A stretch of DNA of 64,000 bases from Lachnospiraceae bacterium (GTDB lineage Bacteria; Bacillota; Clostridia; Lachnospirales; Lachnospiraceae): assembly GCA_910574185.1 (NCBI GenBank), contig CAJSZQ010000009.1, positions 62,001 through 126,000 of the forward strand, given 5' to 3'. Within the stretch, counting starts at the first letter, position 1, and each line of letters opens with the position of its first letter. Below, one piece after another: positions 53,101-60,654 of this stretch. Below the pieces are notes generated by a model. That model was not told the origin of the DNA. It searched no databases and saw only the letters and a program-made list of their open reading frames with translations. Position numbers and translations under genes: made by a program.

Positions 53101-56038
53101 CAGAATCAAAATCATATCCTCCGTTTTCCTTTTTATTTAAGGACGATATAAGATAAGCTGTAAATCCTGCTCCGGCAAGAAGATCCGCGTCGGTCTTTCC
53201 ATTATCCGCCGCCTTTATTATTTGAAAAGGCTGCTTTTTCACTTGTTCCAGGGAAATGCATTCGCGCTCAACCGTTGCCGTTAAATCGCCCTCATAGTTA
53301 CATACCAGGTCATATTCCGCTTCATCAATCAGATATCCTGCAGGCGGCGTCAGCTCTTTCACAAAATATTCTCCCAGATACAAGCCTGTAATTTCCGCCT
53401 TTCCATCTTTATCCGTCGTCAGTGTCCCCACTGGCTCACCGGCATGAAAGAGTACTCCCGTCTTTTTATCTGGATGAATAATATCCTTTCTTGCATACAG
53501 CTTATAAACTGCATGTCCTAATACGGCGTCTCCCTGCGGACGACTACGGTCAGTTTCCTTATCCTTTTTGAAAATCCGAATTGTGGCATTCACACGTTCA
53601 TTTACAAAAACATGAGAAAATGATATTCTCGCTTCTCTGTCGTTGGTGTAGTTAAACTGAAAAGCATATACATCCGTCTGATTCCGCAGATAATTCTCTG
53701 GAGCCTGCACCTCCTTTATCTCATATCCAAATCCAATCGGAAGGTCGACAGAAAATATGGCGCTGCCATTCCTGTCTGTAGTTACCTTGTCAAGCAGCGT
53801 TCCCTTTGCAGCAACGACATTTCCGTCTGCATTCGTGATATTCTCAGATGCATACAATCCAAAAATCCCTCCTGCCAGACCATTTGACGTATCCTTGTCC
53901 CGCTTCACAACAGAAACCCTCGCTTTCTGTCTGTCATTCTGAAATGTAGTATCTGAAAATGCGGTCTCTGCCATTTGCCCGGCATAGGTAATCTCTACTT
54001 CTTTTATTTCACTCTTATTGTAGAAATTTTTTGGAGCCTGAACTTCAACTACCCTATACGTGCCAAGATGAAGATTTTTTAGCGTTACGGCTCCATCGGC
54101 TCCGGTTACAAGATTTTCCGCCACCAGTTCCCCTGCTTTATGGACAACCAAACCATAAGGCGTAGTGATATCTTTCGCCGCATATACACGAAAAACAGCC
54201 CCTTTCTGTCTGCGGTTTTCATACTGAAATACCGCGCCGTTTTCCTGAATCGACGCACCCGTAAGAACTTCCCCCTCCTTGTAGACAGTCAGATTTCCAA
54301 GCTGTTCTTCATCCGGAACTACTGTTGACGTGGTCTTTCCCTGCTTTAAAACTACGCGATAAGAAGTAGCATTATACCGGTATCCTGCCGGGGCAGTGAT
54401 TTCTTTCAAATACACCGTATCCTGTGTCATGGCAATTTCTACCTCAGACGCACCGTTTTGGTCCGTCGCAGGCATTTCTACAATCAGTTCCGTACATGCT
54501 TTATCCCGATAAATGCCGAATATGACGCCAGATAACTTTGCATGAGAAACAGAATCTACTTTTACCACTTTCACTCTTGCATAATTCATCCAGTCTACAT
54601 GCAAACTGACTGTGTTTCCATATTCTTCTTCATAATAGCTCCCAATATCTTGTTTTTGACTTCCTGTCGAAACTACAATCGCTCTCCAGATACTTCCAAT
54701 ACTTCCCTTCATGTCTCCGGTACTCCAATTCCCCTGAACTGTCGCCGGCGCGCTGAAATAAAAACTGGTTCCCCCAAAAACACAGATATTCCCTCCGGTC
54801 TGTGTACTTCCATCTCCACTATTATGAAATGTAACTTCTTCCGGCAGGGAAATTGTAATATAATTTCTGAAATCCCCGTCCAGCCTTGTCTCTCCTGTAA
54901 CCTGCCTTCCATCATCGTAAACTGCCGTTAAGGATGTCTCGGACAAACTAAGCTGCGGATCAGGAGGCGAAGGAAGTCCATCCAGATAATCTATCCACCC
55001 AAGAACCCCGCAGCTCTCAAGATCCTCTATCGTACATCCCGCAAATCCATCCATGCCGCAATAAAAATAGCTGGCCGCTATATGAGTAAATACATATCGC
55101 ATATCTTCATCAAAGGCCGGCATATAACTATCCGTTACGTCCCCGGCGCCTCCGAATCCATAATAAAGGACTTTCTGTAAACTTGGATTCTCCTCTAAAA
55201 TCTGAGAGGCATATTCTCCCGTATCAGGAGCATTCTTAGCAGACTCCAGGCAATAAGCAATCCTGCCGTTTACCGTAAAATAACAGGTAAAGAATCTCCC
55301 CAGATTGCCCGGATAATAAATTCTGCGGCCTCTTTCCATCGTTGCCGACTCAGATGCACTTCTCATCATTCTGCTTTCCGCAAACAAAAGCAGTCCCTCC
55401 TCTTTGGCAATCATTTCTGCATCCTGTCTTGTACCTTCTGCCTGTTCCATCTCTTCCATGACTGCCTCCATCTCGGCTTCCGTCATAGATTCCGCCGGAA
55501 TTTCCTCTATAGCCGGTGAATACTCCTCTCCCTCCGGTCTTCCGTCCCCGGCGGCTGACTCTTTTTCTTTAACTATAATATTTCGGCTGATATAATAAGA
55601 CGGATTCTTACTGATTGGTTCTATCAAATAAACCGCCCGGTAAGTATCTGTCAGACTATCGTCAAATTCCTGTCCGGTTTGATTTCCGGCATGATGGAAT
55701 GTGACTTTAACCTTGTCTGGAGAGAATCTTATTCCGGTAAAATCGTGTTCCACATCAATCTCGCTCCCTGCTTCTATCTCATAATCTTCTGCAGTCACTA
55801 TTTCATCCTCATTCAGTCTCTCCCTGACATGCTCAAGCAACGGATATTCTGCTTCATATGCCGCAGGCTCCGTTTCTGCCGCAAAAACGGCAAATGACTG
55901 TAAGAAAAATGACAAGACTGTGACCGCCGACAGCAGACTGGATACAATCCTTTTTCCATTTCTTTTCAATATACTTGTACCTCGCTTTCTTTGTTGCGCA
56001 GCTAAAAAGCTGTCATCATCCTGTCTTTTATGCTCCAC
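50189..56038 (-). CDS. Giant SpaA/Cna-B repeat surface adhesin
   Basis: This 1949-residue protein has a signal peptide (IVSSLLSAVTVLSFFLQSFAVFAAE, about residues 31-55), an N-terminal thioester-like domain (YYPGNLGRFFTCYF..., Cys263 in AYCLESAKNAPDTG, and THIAASYFY near 318), and about 13 SpaA-type Cna-B repeats each ending in an E-box such as EITAPAGY, EIKAPFGYTLN, ETKAPEGYVLN, EELAPYGYL and EEIAPDGYL. The end is QTPKTGDE, a membrane helix and RRKR, a sortase sorting signal of TPKTG type. The thioester Gln of TQxA appears as His. The annotated start is GTG with a poor box; TTG 22 codons in, behind CGAGGTAC, is an alternative. No sortase gene lies in the window. Confidence 0.85.
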   Translation of the reverse strand: MEHKRQDDDSFLAAQQRKRGTSILKRNGKRIVSSLLSAVTVLSFFLQSFAVFAAETEPAAYEAEYPLLEHVRERLNEDEIVTAEDYEIEAGSEIDVEHDFTGIRFSPDKVKVTFHHAGNQTGQEFDDSLTDTYRAVYLIEPISKNPSYYISRNIIVKEKESAAGDGRPEGEEYSPAIEEIPAESMTEAEMEAVMEEMEQAEGTRQDAEMIAKEEGLLLFAESRMMRSASESATMERGRRIYYPGNLGRFFTCYFTVNGRIAYCLESAKNAPDTGEYASQILEENPSLQKVLYYGFGGAGDVTDSYMPAFDEDMRYVFTHIAASYFYCGMDGFAGCTIEDLESCGVLGWIDYLDGLPSPPDPQLSLSETSLTAVYDDGRQVTGETRLDGDFRNYITISLPEEVTFHNSGDGSTQTGGNICVFGGTSFYFSAPATVQGNWSTGDMKGSIGSIWRAIVVSTGSQKQDIGSYYEEEYGNTVSLHVDWMNYARVKVVKVDSVSHAKLSGVIFGIYRDKACTELIVEMPATDQNGASEVEIAMTQDTVYLKEITAPAGYRYNATSYRVVLKQGKTTSTVVPDEEQLGNLTVYKEGEVLTGASIQENGAVFQYENRRQKGAVFRVYAAKDITTPYGLVVHKAGELVAENLVTGADGAVTLKNLHLGTYRVVEVQAPKNFYNKSEIKEVEITYAGQMAETAFSDTTFQNDRQKARVSVVKRDKDTSNGLAGGIFGLYASENITNADGNVVAAKGTLLDKVTTDRNGSAIFSVDLPIGFGYEIKEVQAPENYLRNQTDVYAFQFNYTNDREARISFSHVFVNERVNATIRIFKKDKETDRSRPQGDAVLGHAVYKLYARKDIIHPDKKTGVLFHAGEPVGTLTTDKDGKAEITGLYLGEYFVKELTPPAGYLIDEAEYDLVCNYEGDLTATVERECISLEQVKKQPFQIIKAADNGKTDADLLAGAGFTAYLISSLNKKENGGYDFDSAKPVVIGENGATEIFTDEKGYACSIPLPFGTYIVRETTTPPNYTPVRDFIVRITEHKPDTPQVWRVLLDDEFEAKLKIVKQDDETGKPVLAENTEFKIYDLDEEKYVEQVTTYPTVLTHKSYFTDSKGYLILPQNLKIGRYRIEEIKAPFGYTLNENYYEVSVDSNTMYQMDEVSGDVVIDVVYENHPVKGELNIIKKGEVLNGYKKDFTYKTECLAGAEFRVYAAEDIYTADFQKDGDGNRILEYASGTLVETLVTDTDGKAFLGNLPLGIYRVEETKAPEGYVLNETPQIVVFDYAEQSTPVIEQTAVFEDERQKVEIEAVKKDADNGAVLEGAVFGLYAKTDIFVQGEVIVKAGTLLGEAVSQKDGRAVFELDLPFGEYYVREHKAPVGYVYCENVIEISAAYQGQEVNVAEFVSEFGNKPTKVSVKKTDITTGVELEGATLTVFDRKGNVVDTWKSVKGKEHVIERLTAGESYTLREELAPYGYLQAEEITFTVEDTAEIQKVEMKDDVPKGMILINKKGEFLEKVSLLDSIEGWFTHIFEYVTGSLQDVTFEVYAMEDIQAADKESGDYYKKDELIDTITTDLTGYAKLENLPAGKYYVKEKETAEGYVLDEEIREVDLSYRDQNTRIITYSTDWQNYRKKTQVHVLKTEKDSDRAVEGTVFALCAKEDIVNSEGKVILKADTIIEEKATNQDGQAIFSVYLPIGFPYYVKETAPASGFTSEGEVQAFDFTYEDAEKEESFFELDFENMPTVFEFSKVTLTGGQEIEGARLQVRDEDGNLVDEWVSGKEPHRMKELVVGKKYTMTELQPADGYVTAERIEFTVENTDKIQKVEMKDDVTKVEISKTDIAGEELPGAKLAIFDKDGTKVASWISKDKPYYMEMLPIGEYTLHEEIAPDGYLVAEDVKFEVRDTCEIQKVVMKDEIKPDEPSQTPKTGDERSMWLWIVLAVIAMGGMVYSLSVRRKR

Positions 56039-56121
56039 CCTTTATTACTCTAGATTTCCATATATCTGCACCTCCCTTTATTTAGTTTCAAACCCTATTC
56101 CAAGAGTTTGACTTGTACTGC

Positions 56122-56246
56122 CAGCCGATAACAGCACATCAATATAGGAAATATCCCCCTTGAAACGGACGCATGACCATAATGGGGCACCCGGAGGGTG
56201 TACTAAAAAAGACACCTTTCCTACATGGCATCTGCTGTTATCTGGC
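56122..56246. promoter_or_regulatory. Inverted-repeat-bounded leader upstream of the adhesin
   Basis: AGCCGATAACAGCA (56124-56137) and TGCTGTTATCTGGCT (56232-56246) are inverted, and the similarity continues inward to TAGGAA/TTCC, about 28 bp in all. Inside are CACCCGGAGGGTG and GGTGT...ACACC hairpins. It may be a structured 5' leader RNA or an invertible segment. Confidence 0.5.
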
Positions 56247-56645
56247 TAAATCCACAGCGTTCTCTCCGACAAGTTACAAAAACTTCGGAAAAAGTGTCTG
56301 AATTTATTTTTTAACTCAACAACCTATTTAAAAATAACGAATTGGAAAATTTCAAATCAGTGAATATTAAAAACTAAAAATAAAGAATAATAGATATAAC
56401 ATAATGGGATACCTGGAAGGTAAAGCGAACTTGACAACCACAGAATGAACATGACTTAAATATATAACAACGAGTTTTTTGGAAAAAAGGAATGACTTAT
56501 CGAATTTCCTCAGAAACAAAAAAGATTTGTTGAATTACAGCCAATCTACAGATTATCATGGCACAGACATGTGTTTCTTTCAGTAAGTAAATCAAATGGA
56601 TTTATCTATTCTTTATGCAAACTATATCACACGTTTTTTAGGATG
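56247..56645. other. AT-rich promoter-proximal region of the element, no gene seen
   Basis: About 400 bp of very AT-rich sequence between the adhesin leader and the interrupted peptidase. No ORF with a ribosome-binding site. It should contain the adhesin promoter, but no single pair of -35/-10 boxes stands out. Confidence 0.5.
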
Positions 56646-58295
56646 TCAAGAGAAATATGTAATGAATAGCAATATAATAACACGCTCCCCCCATTCCATC
56701 AAAAGAGCTGCTGCTCCTGTAACGAAAGGCGTCGCAAAAGAAGTTCCCGTATACTCTGCATATCCCCCTCCTGCCGCCACCGACGTTACTTTTACCCCAG
56801 GCGCAGCAATATCCGGTTTTACTATTTCCCAAAATTCTGGTTCCACCTTCGGCCCTCTTCCTGAAAAATCCGCATAGGTAAGCGTCAAAGCGTCATACGC
56901 CCCAACTGTGATTACTCTGGATGCTGTGGACGGAATTGTAATTGTCACTTCAGGACTCGGATAAGCAAATCCGCTCCCTTGATTCAAAGCGCTGATTCCC
57001 GGAAGCCACATATCATATCTTCCGCTTACCACATTTCCTGCGTTCAGCACAATCCGCCAGATTCCAGGCGCCACATAAGTTTCCCTTGGCAGAAAATCAA
57101 TGAATATTTCCTGTCGGGTACTGTATGGACTGGGTTTCCCATAATATAGAAGAATCTCCGTCTGACCTATTGTAAATCTCTGCGCTCCTAATATTTCCTG
57201 AAATGGCCCAACCCGTACGCCGGATGGATTTATCAGCGAAATCTTCATATCGTCGGTATAGGCTTTCCAAACTTGCACATTCAATCCGGTCTCCCTCTCT
57301 TGTACGGCCAGTTCTATCTCCTTCTCTTCCCCTGACCGAAGCACTCCGGACGTATGTCCCGCTCCTCTGCCTTCATTTCCCGCTCCCACACAAATACTGA
57401 TACGTCCAAGTCCAGCCACGCTGTCTAAATACCGCTCTAAAAGCGACTGGCCGTTATGCGCGCCGTAAGAATTTCCAAAGCTGATATTAATCGCCATCGG
57501 CATTTCCAGTTCAATTGCTTTTCGCACCGCATAGTCAACACCCAGCATCAGTTCTGTGGTCCGGGGAAATCCTTCCTGTCGGGGAGTCCCAAGTTTCACG
57601 ACAATCAGCTCACTCTCAGGGGCTACTCCGGCATTTATACCAAATCTTTGCATTCCTTCCTGACTTTCTCCAAGGCTCCCCCGTCCGTTTCCGGCCGCAA
57701 TTCCAGCCACTGCTGTCCCATGACCTGAAGTATCAACACTTGGCACTAATTCCCTGCGCAGCAAAGGATTCTGCGCCTGAAGCGCTTCATTAATCTGTTC
57801 CGCCGAATACTCGACGCCAGGCAGTTCTCCCGGCGCCGACTGGTCCCACAAATACCGAATCCGAGTGCTTCCATCTGCATGACGAAAATCAGGCAGCGTA
57901 TAATCAATTCCCGAATCAATCACCGCCACTAAGGTTCCCTGTCCATATAACCGAAAACGGGTCCCCTGTACACTGTCGATACAGGAAACCCGTCTTCCAT
58001 TCACAACCTGAAAATACAACCGTTTCGGCTTCTCCACATACTCCACCTGAGGAAGTGCGGAAAGCCTGTCAATCAACGACTCCCTGATTGTAATGATTGC
58101 ATATTCATTTAATAATTCCGTTACCCGGACGGCTATTTCACGCACCTCCTCCAGATTTCCGGAATATTTAATAATCAAATCCCACTCTCTGTCAATTGGA
58201 TTGTATCCCACTTCCAGAATCTGGGATTTCTCTCTTTCTTCTTCAGTAGCGTCCATTGCCAGATTTAAGAGATTCTCCAGTTTCTGATTCTCCAT
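56646..58295 (-). CDS. S8 subtilisin-like peptidase, 3'-truncated by element insertion
   Basis: This protein of about 549 residues contains a prodomain-like N-terminus (about 1-85), catalytic Asp127 (VAVIDSGIDYTLPD), His191 (TSGHGTAVAGIAAG), the oxyanion Asn in GAGNEGRGAGHTSG, and Ser519 (TGTSFATPFVTGAAALL). Native sequence ends at MEWG (residue 536); the next 13 codons (ERVIILLFITYFS) come from the element. The missing 49 residues are at 44604-44757, giving 585 residues when rejoined. The family includes the clostridial germination proteases CspA/B/C and other intracellular S8 peptidases. The full triad survives, so the truncated form might keep activity; loss of the conserved C-terminus makes this uncertain. 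ATG at 58295; GTG 58301 possible. Confidence 0.88.
   Translation of the reverse strand: MENQKLENLLNLAMDATEEEREKSQILEVGYNPIDREWDLIIKYSGNLEEVREIAVRVTELLNEYAIITIRESLIDRLSALPQVEYVEKPKRLYFQVVNGRRVSCIDSVQGTRFRLYGQGTLVAVIDSGIDYTLPDFRHADGSTRIRYLWDQSAPGELPGVEYSAEQINEALQAQNPLLRRELVPSVDTSGHGTAVAGIAAGNGRGSLGESQEGMQRFGINAGVAPESELIVVKLGTPRQEGFPRTTELMLGVDYAVRKAIELEMPMAINISFGNSYGAHNGQSLLERYLDSVAGLGRISICVGAGNEGRGAGHTSGVLRSGEEKEIELAVQERETGLNVQVWKAYTDDMKISLINPSGVRVGPFQEILGAQRFTIGQTEILLYYGKPSPYSTRQEIFIDFLPRETYVAPGIWRIVLNAGNVVSGRYDMWLPGISALNQGSGFAYPSPEVTITIPSTASRVITVGAYDALTLTYADFSGRGPKVEPEFWEIVKPDIAAPGVKVTSVAAGGGYAEYTGTSFATPFVTGAAALLMEWGERVIILLFITYFS
56668..56705. other. Right attachment junction of the element
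   Basis: Minus-strand peptidase codons ATGGAATGGGG change to element sequence GGAGCGTGTTATTATATTGC. Joining ATGGAATGG-GG-AATTGTAAAG across the two junctions restores the frame Met-Glu-Trp-Gly-Ile-Val-Lys. Confidence 0.75.
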
Positions 58296-58323
58296 AAACA
58301 CTCTGCTTTCTTCGTTCTTTCTA

Positions 58324-58947
58324 CTATCTTACTTTCTTTCCGGCAATTTCAGAACAGGTATATGGCGCAAGTTCAAGAGGTATAAAATAACCTTTGTCAT
58401 GGTGACATACCGGACAAGTTGCCGGCGCCTTACCTCCTTCATGGATATATCCGCAGTTCAGGCACATCCAGACACCTTTCCCAGCCTGTTCAAAATACTC
58501 ATTTTTTTCCAGAAGCTCCTTAATATAGCGAAAACGCTTTGCATGCACATGCTCAACCTCGGCAATCTGGTAGAAGGCTGACGCCGCTTCGTAGAATCCT
58601 TCCTCCTTCGCCGTATCCCCGAACGCCTGATACACGTCCTCATATTCCTCTGTCTCATTATGCTCCGCCGCTTTTACAAGCTCCAACAGCGAATCAAATG
58701 TATCTACCGGAAACCCACCGCAGATATCAATGTTTGTTCCCTCTGATTTCTTCAGCAAGTCATAATACACCTCTGCATGAGCTCTTTCCTGCTCAGCCGT
58801 AAATAAAAATATCCTTTCAACTGCCTGCATTCCCTGTTTTCTCGCTGTTTCCGCAGCAATTGTATATCTGTTTCTTGCCTGGCTTTCTCCTGCAAATGCT
58901 TTCATCAGATTCTCTTTGGTTTTACTGGAATTAAAATCAACCGCCAT
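58324..58947 (-). CDS. rbr: Rubrerythrin
   Basis: This 207-residue protein has a ferritin-like di-iron domain (LMKAFAGESQARNRY, TAEQERAHAEVYYDLL, EEYEDVYQAFGDTAKEEG, IAEVEHVHAKRF) followed by a rubredoxin-like C-terminal domain (CLNCGYIHEGGKAPATCPVCH). It reduces hydrogen peroxide in anaerobes with electrons from rubredoxin or NADH systems. The ATG at 58947 follows GAGGAG by 9 nt; the GTG three codons earlier is less likely. It lies 28 bp upstream of the peptidase gene's start region, so the two may be co-transcribed. Confidence 0.95.
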   Translation of the reverse strand: MAVDFNSSKTKENLMKAFAGESQARNRYTIAAETARKQGMQAVERIFLFTAEQERAHAEVYYDLLKKSEGTNIDICGGFPVDTFDSLLELVKAAEHNETEEYEDVYQAFGDTAKEEGFYEAASAFYQIAEVEHVHAKRFRYIKELLEKNEYFEQAGKGVWMCLNCGYIHEGGKAPATCPVCHHDKGYFIPLELAPYTCSEIAGKKVR

Positions 58948-58993
58948 GATGCACACTCCTCTTTTTTTGATTAGTATGCCGCAGAGCGGTTGA

Positions 58994-59021
58994 AATATAC
59001 ACGTTTTCCACTATTTCACAA
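58994..59021 (-). promoter_or_regulatory. Promoter of rubrerythrin
   Basis: On the minus strand, -35 TTGTGA (59016-59021) and -10 TATATT (58994-58999) are 16 bp apart, about 47 bp before the start. Confidence 0.4.
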
Positions 59022-59090
59022 TACTGAAACTGACAAAATTCGTTCAGTCCTGCCTCATATAAAGCATAACTGCCAAACGAAGCTAAACAT

Positions 59091-59134
59091 AACGGTTCAG
59101 CCTTCCGGCTTCACTGTTATTTACGCAATGCTGT
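59091..59134. repeat. Fragment of repeat families
   Basis: TAACGGTTCAGCCTTCCGG and CTTCACTGTTA match an end of the GTAACAGTTCAGCC family. The following TTATTTACGCAATGCTGTAC also occurs at 11619-11638 next to palindromic element A. Confidence 0.55.
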
Positions 59135-59135
59135 A

Positions 59136-60152
59136 CTAATTAAATCCTATAATCTTCCTGGCCATCAGATACGCCAGCGAAGACATTCTGCGTCCCGACC
59201 TGCCCGGCAGATTCATACTCTGCCCCAAAATTCCATGACGGATATGGAAAAATGTCTTTTTATCCTTCTGCTTCAGATACTTCCACAATTCCTTTTTCTT
59301 CTCTAAATTCTCCGCGTCTTTGGAGCGAATACAGAGAATAGAAGAAACCGTCATCATAATCGCCAGATATTTCTTCATATAAGAACGAAGCTTCTTGTTC
59401 GTAATCTCTCGCATCTGATACATGTCAATCATCCGTTTTGTTACAAAAATCTGCTGGTCAATTCGCTTAATCATCACTTTTTCATTGACTGACTGATCTT
59501 CCCTTCCAATATAATAACGGTAAAAATCCTCATCCATATAATACAGCTTCCTTACATGAGGCAGCGGATAATACACATAGATATTATCGACATAAAAAGT
59601 ATGTTTCGGCAGCTCCAACTGGCAGAGCTTCAGCAAATCCGTCCGATAAATAACCGAATGCATCAAAATATACTGATCCAGACGAAAATGCCCCACATCC
59701 GACCATCGGAATATGGTATCCTGCGGCAGCGCATTGCGGTAATGAACCACCTTCTTATGAGCCGCCCCCTCCTTCTCATACACATAATTAGCGATAAGCA
59801 TATCCACTTCTTTTTCTTCTTTCTCCATTTCACGAAGAACCGTAAGAATATTCTGGAGGGATTCCTCCCTTACCCAATCATCACTGTCTACCACCTTAAA
59901 ATATTTTCCAGAAGCTTTCTTAAGCCCATAGTTAACCGCATCTCCATGCCCTCCGTTTTCCTTATCTATCACCTGGATTATCTCTGGATATTTCATCTCA
60001 TATTCTCTGGCTATTTGTAAAGTATTATCCCGCGAACCGTCATTTACAATAATAATCTCCACATCCTCGCCGCCAGGAAGGATACTCTCAATGGCATGAG
60101 CCATATATTCCTGGGAATTGTAACATGGAATTGCAAATGAAATGTACTTCAT
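59136..60152 (-). CDS. Family 2 glycosyltransferase
   Basis: This 338-residue GT-A fold enzyme has the nucleotide-sugar part ISFAIPCYNSQEYMAHAIES and IIIVNDGSRDNTLQIA, then NGGHGDAVNYGLKKASGKYF and the DxD-like VVDSDDWV. The C-terminal 150 residues are basic with no clear membrane helix. It transfers a sugar to an unknown acceptor, perhaps a wall or capsule polymer. Single gene with no polysaccharide cluster around it. Confidence 0.85.
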   Translation of the reverse strand: MKYISFAIPCYNSQEYMAHAIESILPGGEDVEIIIVNDGSRDNTLQIAREYEMKYPEIIQVIDKENGGHGDAVNYGLKKASGKYFKVVDSDDWVREESLQNILTVLREMEKEEKEVDMLIANYVYEKEGAAHKKVVHYRNALPQDTIFRWSDVGHFRLDQYILMHSVIYRTDLLKLCQLELPKHTFYVDNIYVYYPLPHVRKLYYMDEDFYRYYIGREDQSVNEKVMIKRIDQQIFVTKRMIDMYQMREITNKKLRSYMKKYLAIMMTVSSILCIRSKDAENLEKKKELWKYLKQKDKKTFFHIRHGILGQSMNLPGRSGRRMSSLAYLMARKIIGFN

Positions 60153-60489
60153 AACTTTATCCTCCTATTCTGCATCATGTTTCTCATTAAACCATATTTG
60201 AAAGTCACATTCTGTCAGATGAGTGACACAGTCTAGTATATATCATTCCATTTTATTTTCCAACTTAAAATTATGAAACATCTCCCATTCCCAGCTCGTA
60301 CATCAATACTTTCAGCAAAAGACTGCTTTCCTGTTTACAATTTGTTCATTTTATTTTTAAAAAACCTTCATCTATTCAACATTTTTTCTTCACAGGTATC
60401 TCGTATACTAATATCATCGAAGAAAACAAAGAAACACAAACATCAACGTTAAGTATTTCATACTTTAGAATAAGCTTTTTCATAATACG

Positions 60490-60520
60490 TGCCGGGCGCT
60501 GCGTAAGCGGTGACCCGGCA
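60490..60520 (+). terminator. GC-rich hairpin in the 60.15-60.65 kb gap
   Basis: TGCCGGG and CCCGGCA pair, with an inner CGCT/AGCG, followed after TCCTCCC by TTTTT on the plus strand. No gene on that strand precedes it, so it may end a small RNA. The rest of the 500-bp gap (60153-60654) is AT-rich and shows no gene. Confidence 0.35.
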
Positions 60521-60654
60521 TCCTCCCTTTTTATCGGCATTTCATCCATCATTTCATGGTCTACACCACTTTTACACCACATACTATAAATTCAAAATAA
60601 CCAACATAAAGAAAAAGCACTTGAAACAGCTTTAAATAGCACACCTTTTATCGC

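Larger units (their letters stand above)
44755..56692. mobile_element. 11.9-kb serine-recombinase integrative element in the S8 peptidase gene
   Basis: Boundaries are set by the two halves of the peptidase gene. The C-run at 44755-44757 and that at 56687-56692 are where the host sequences stop matching. The element carries, in minus-strand order, a SpaA/Cna-B adhesin, a small DUF6870-like protein and three large serine recombinases, the last ending 8 bp from the left junction. Element ends are inverted repeats (CGTGTTAAATAATTGC and CGTGTTATTATATTGC reading inward). No replication, conjugation or phage structural genes are present, so it is a compact integrative element or a domesticated excisable insertion. 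Confidence 0.85.

Noticed and set aside
44765-56692. Calling the inserted element a prophage or ICE
   Set aside because: No replication, packaging, structural, relaxase or conjugation genes are present; only recombinases, a small protein and an adhesin.
60376-60582. 68-codon minus-strand ORF in the intergenic gap
   Set aside because: Spans the GC hairpin and has no ribosome-binding site or family signal.
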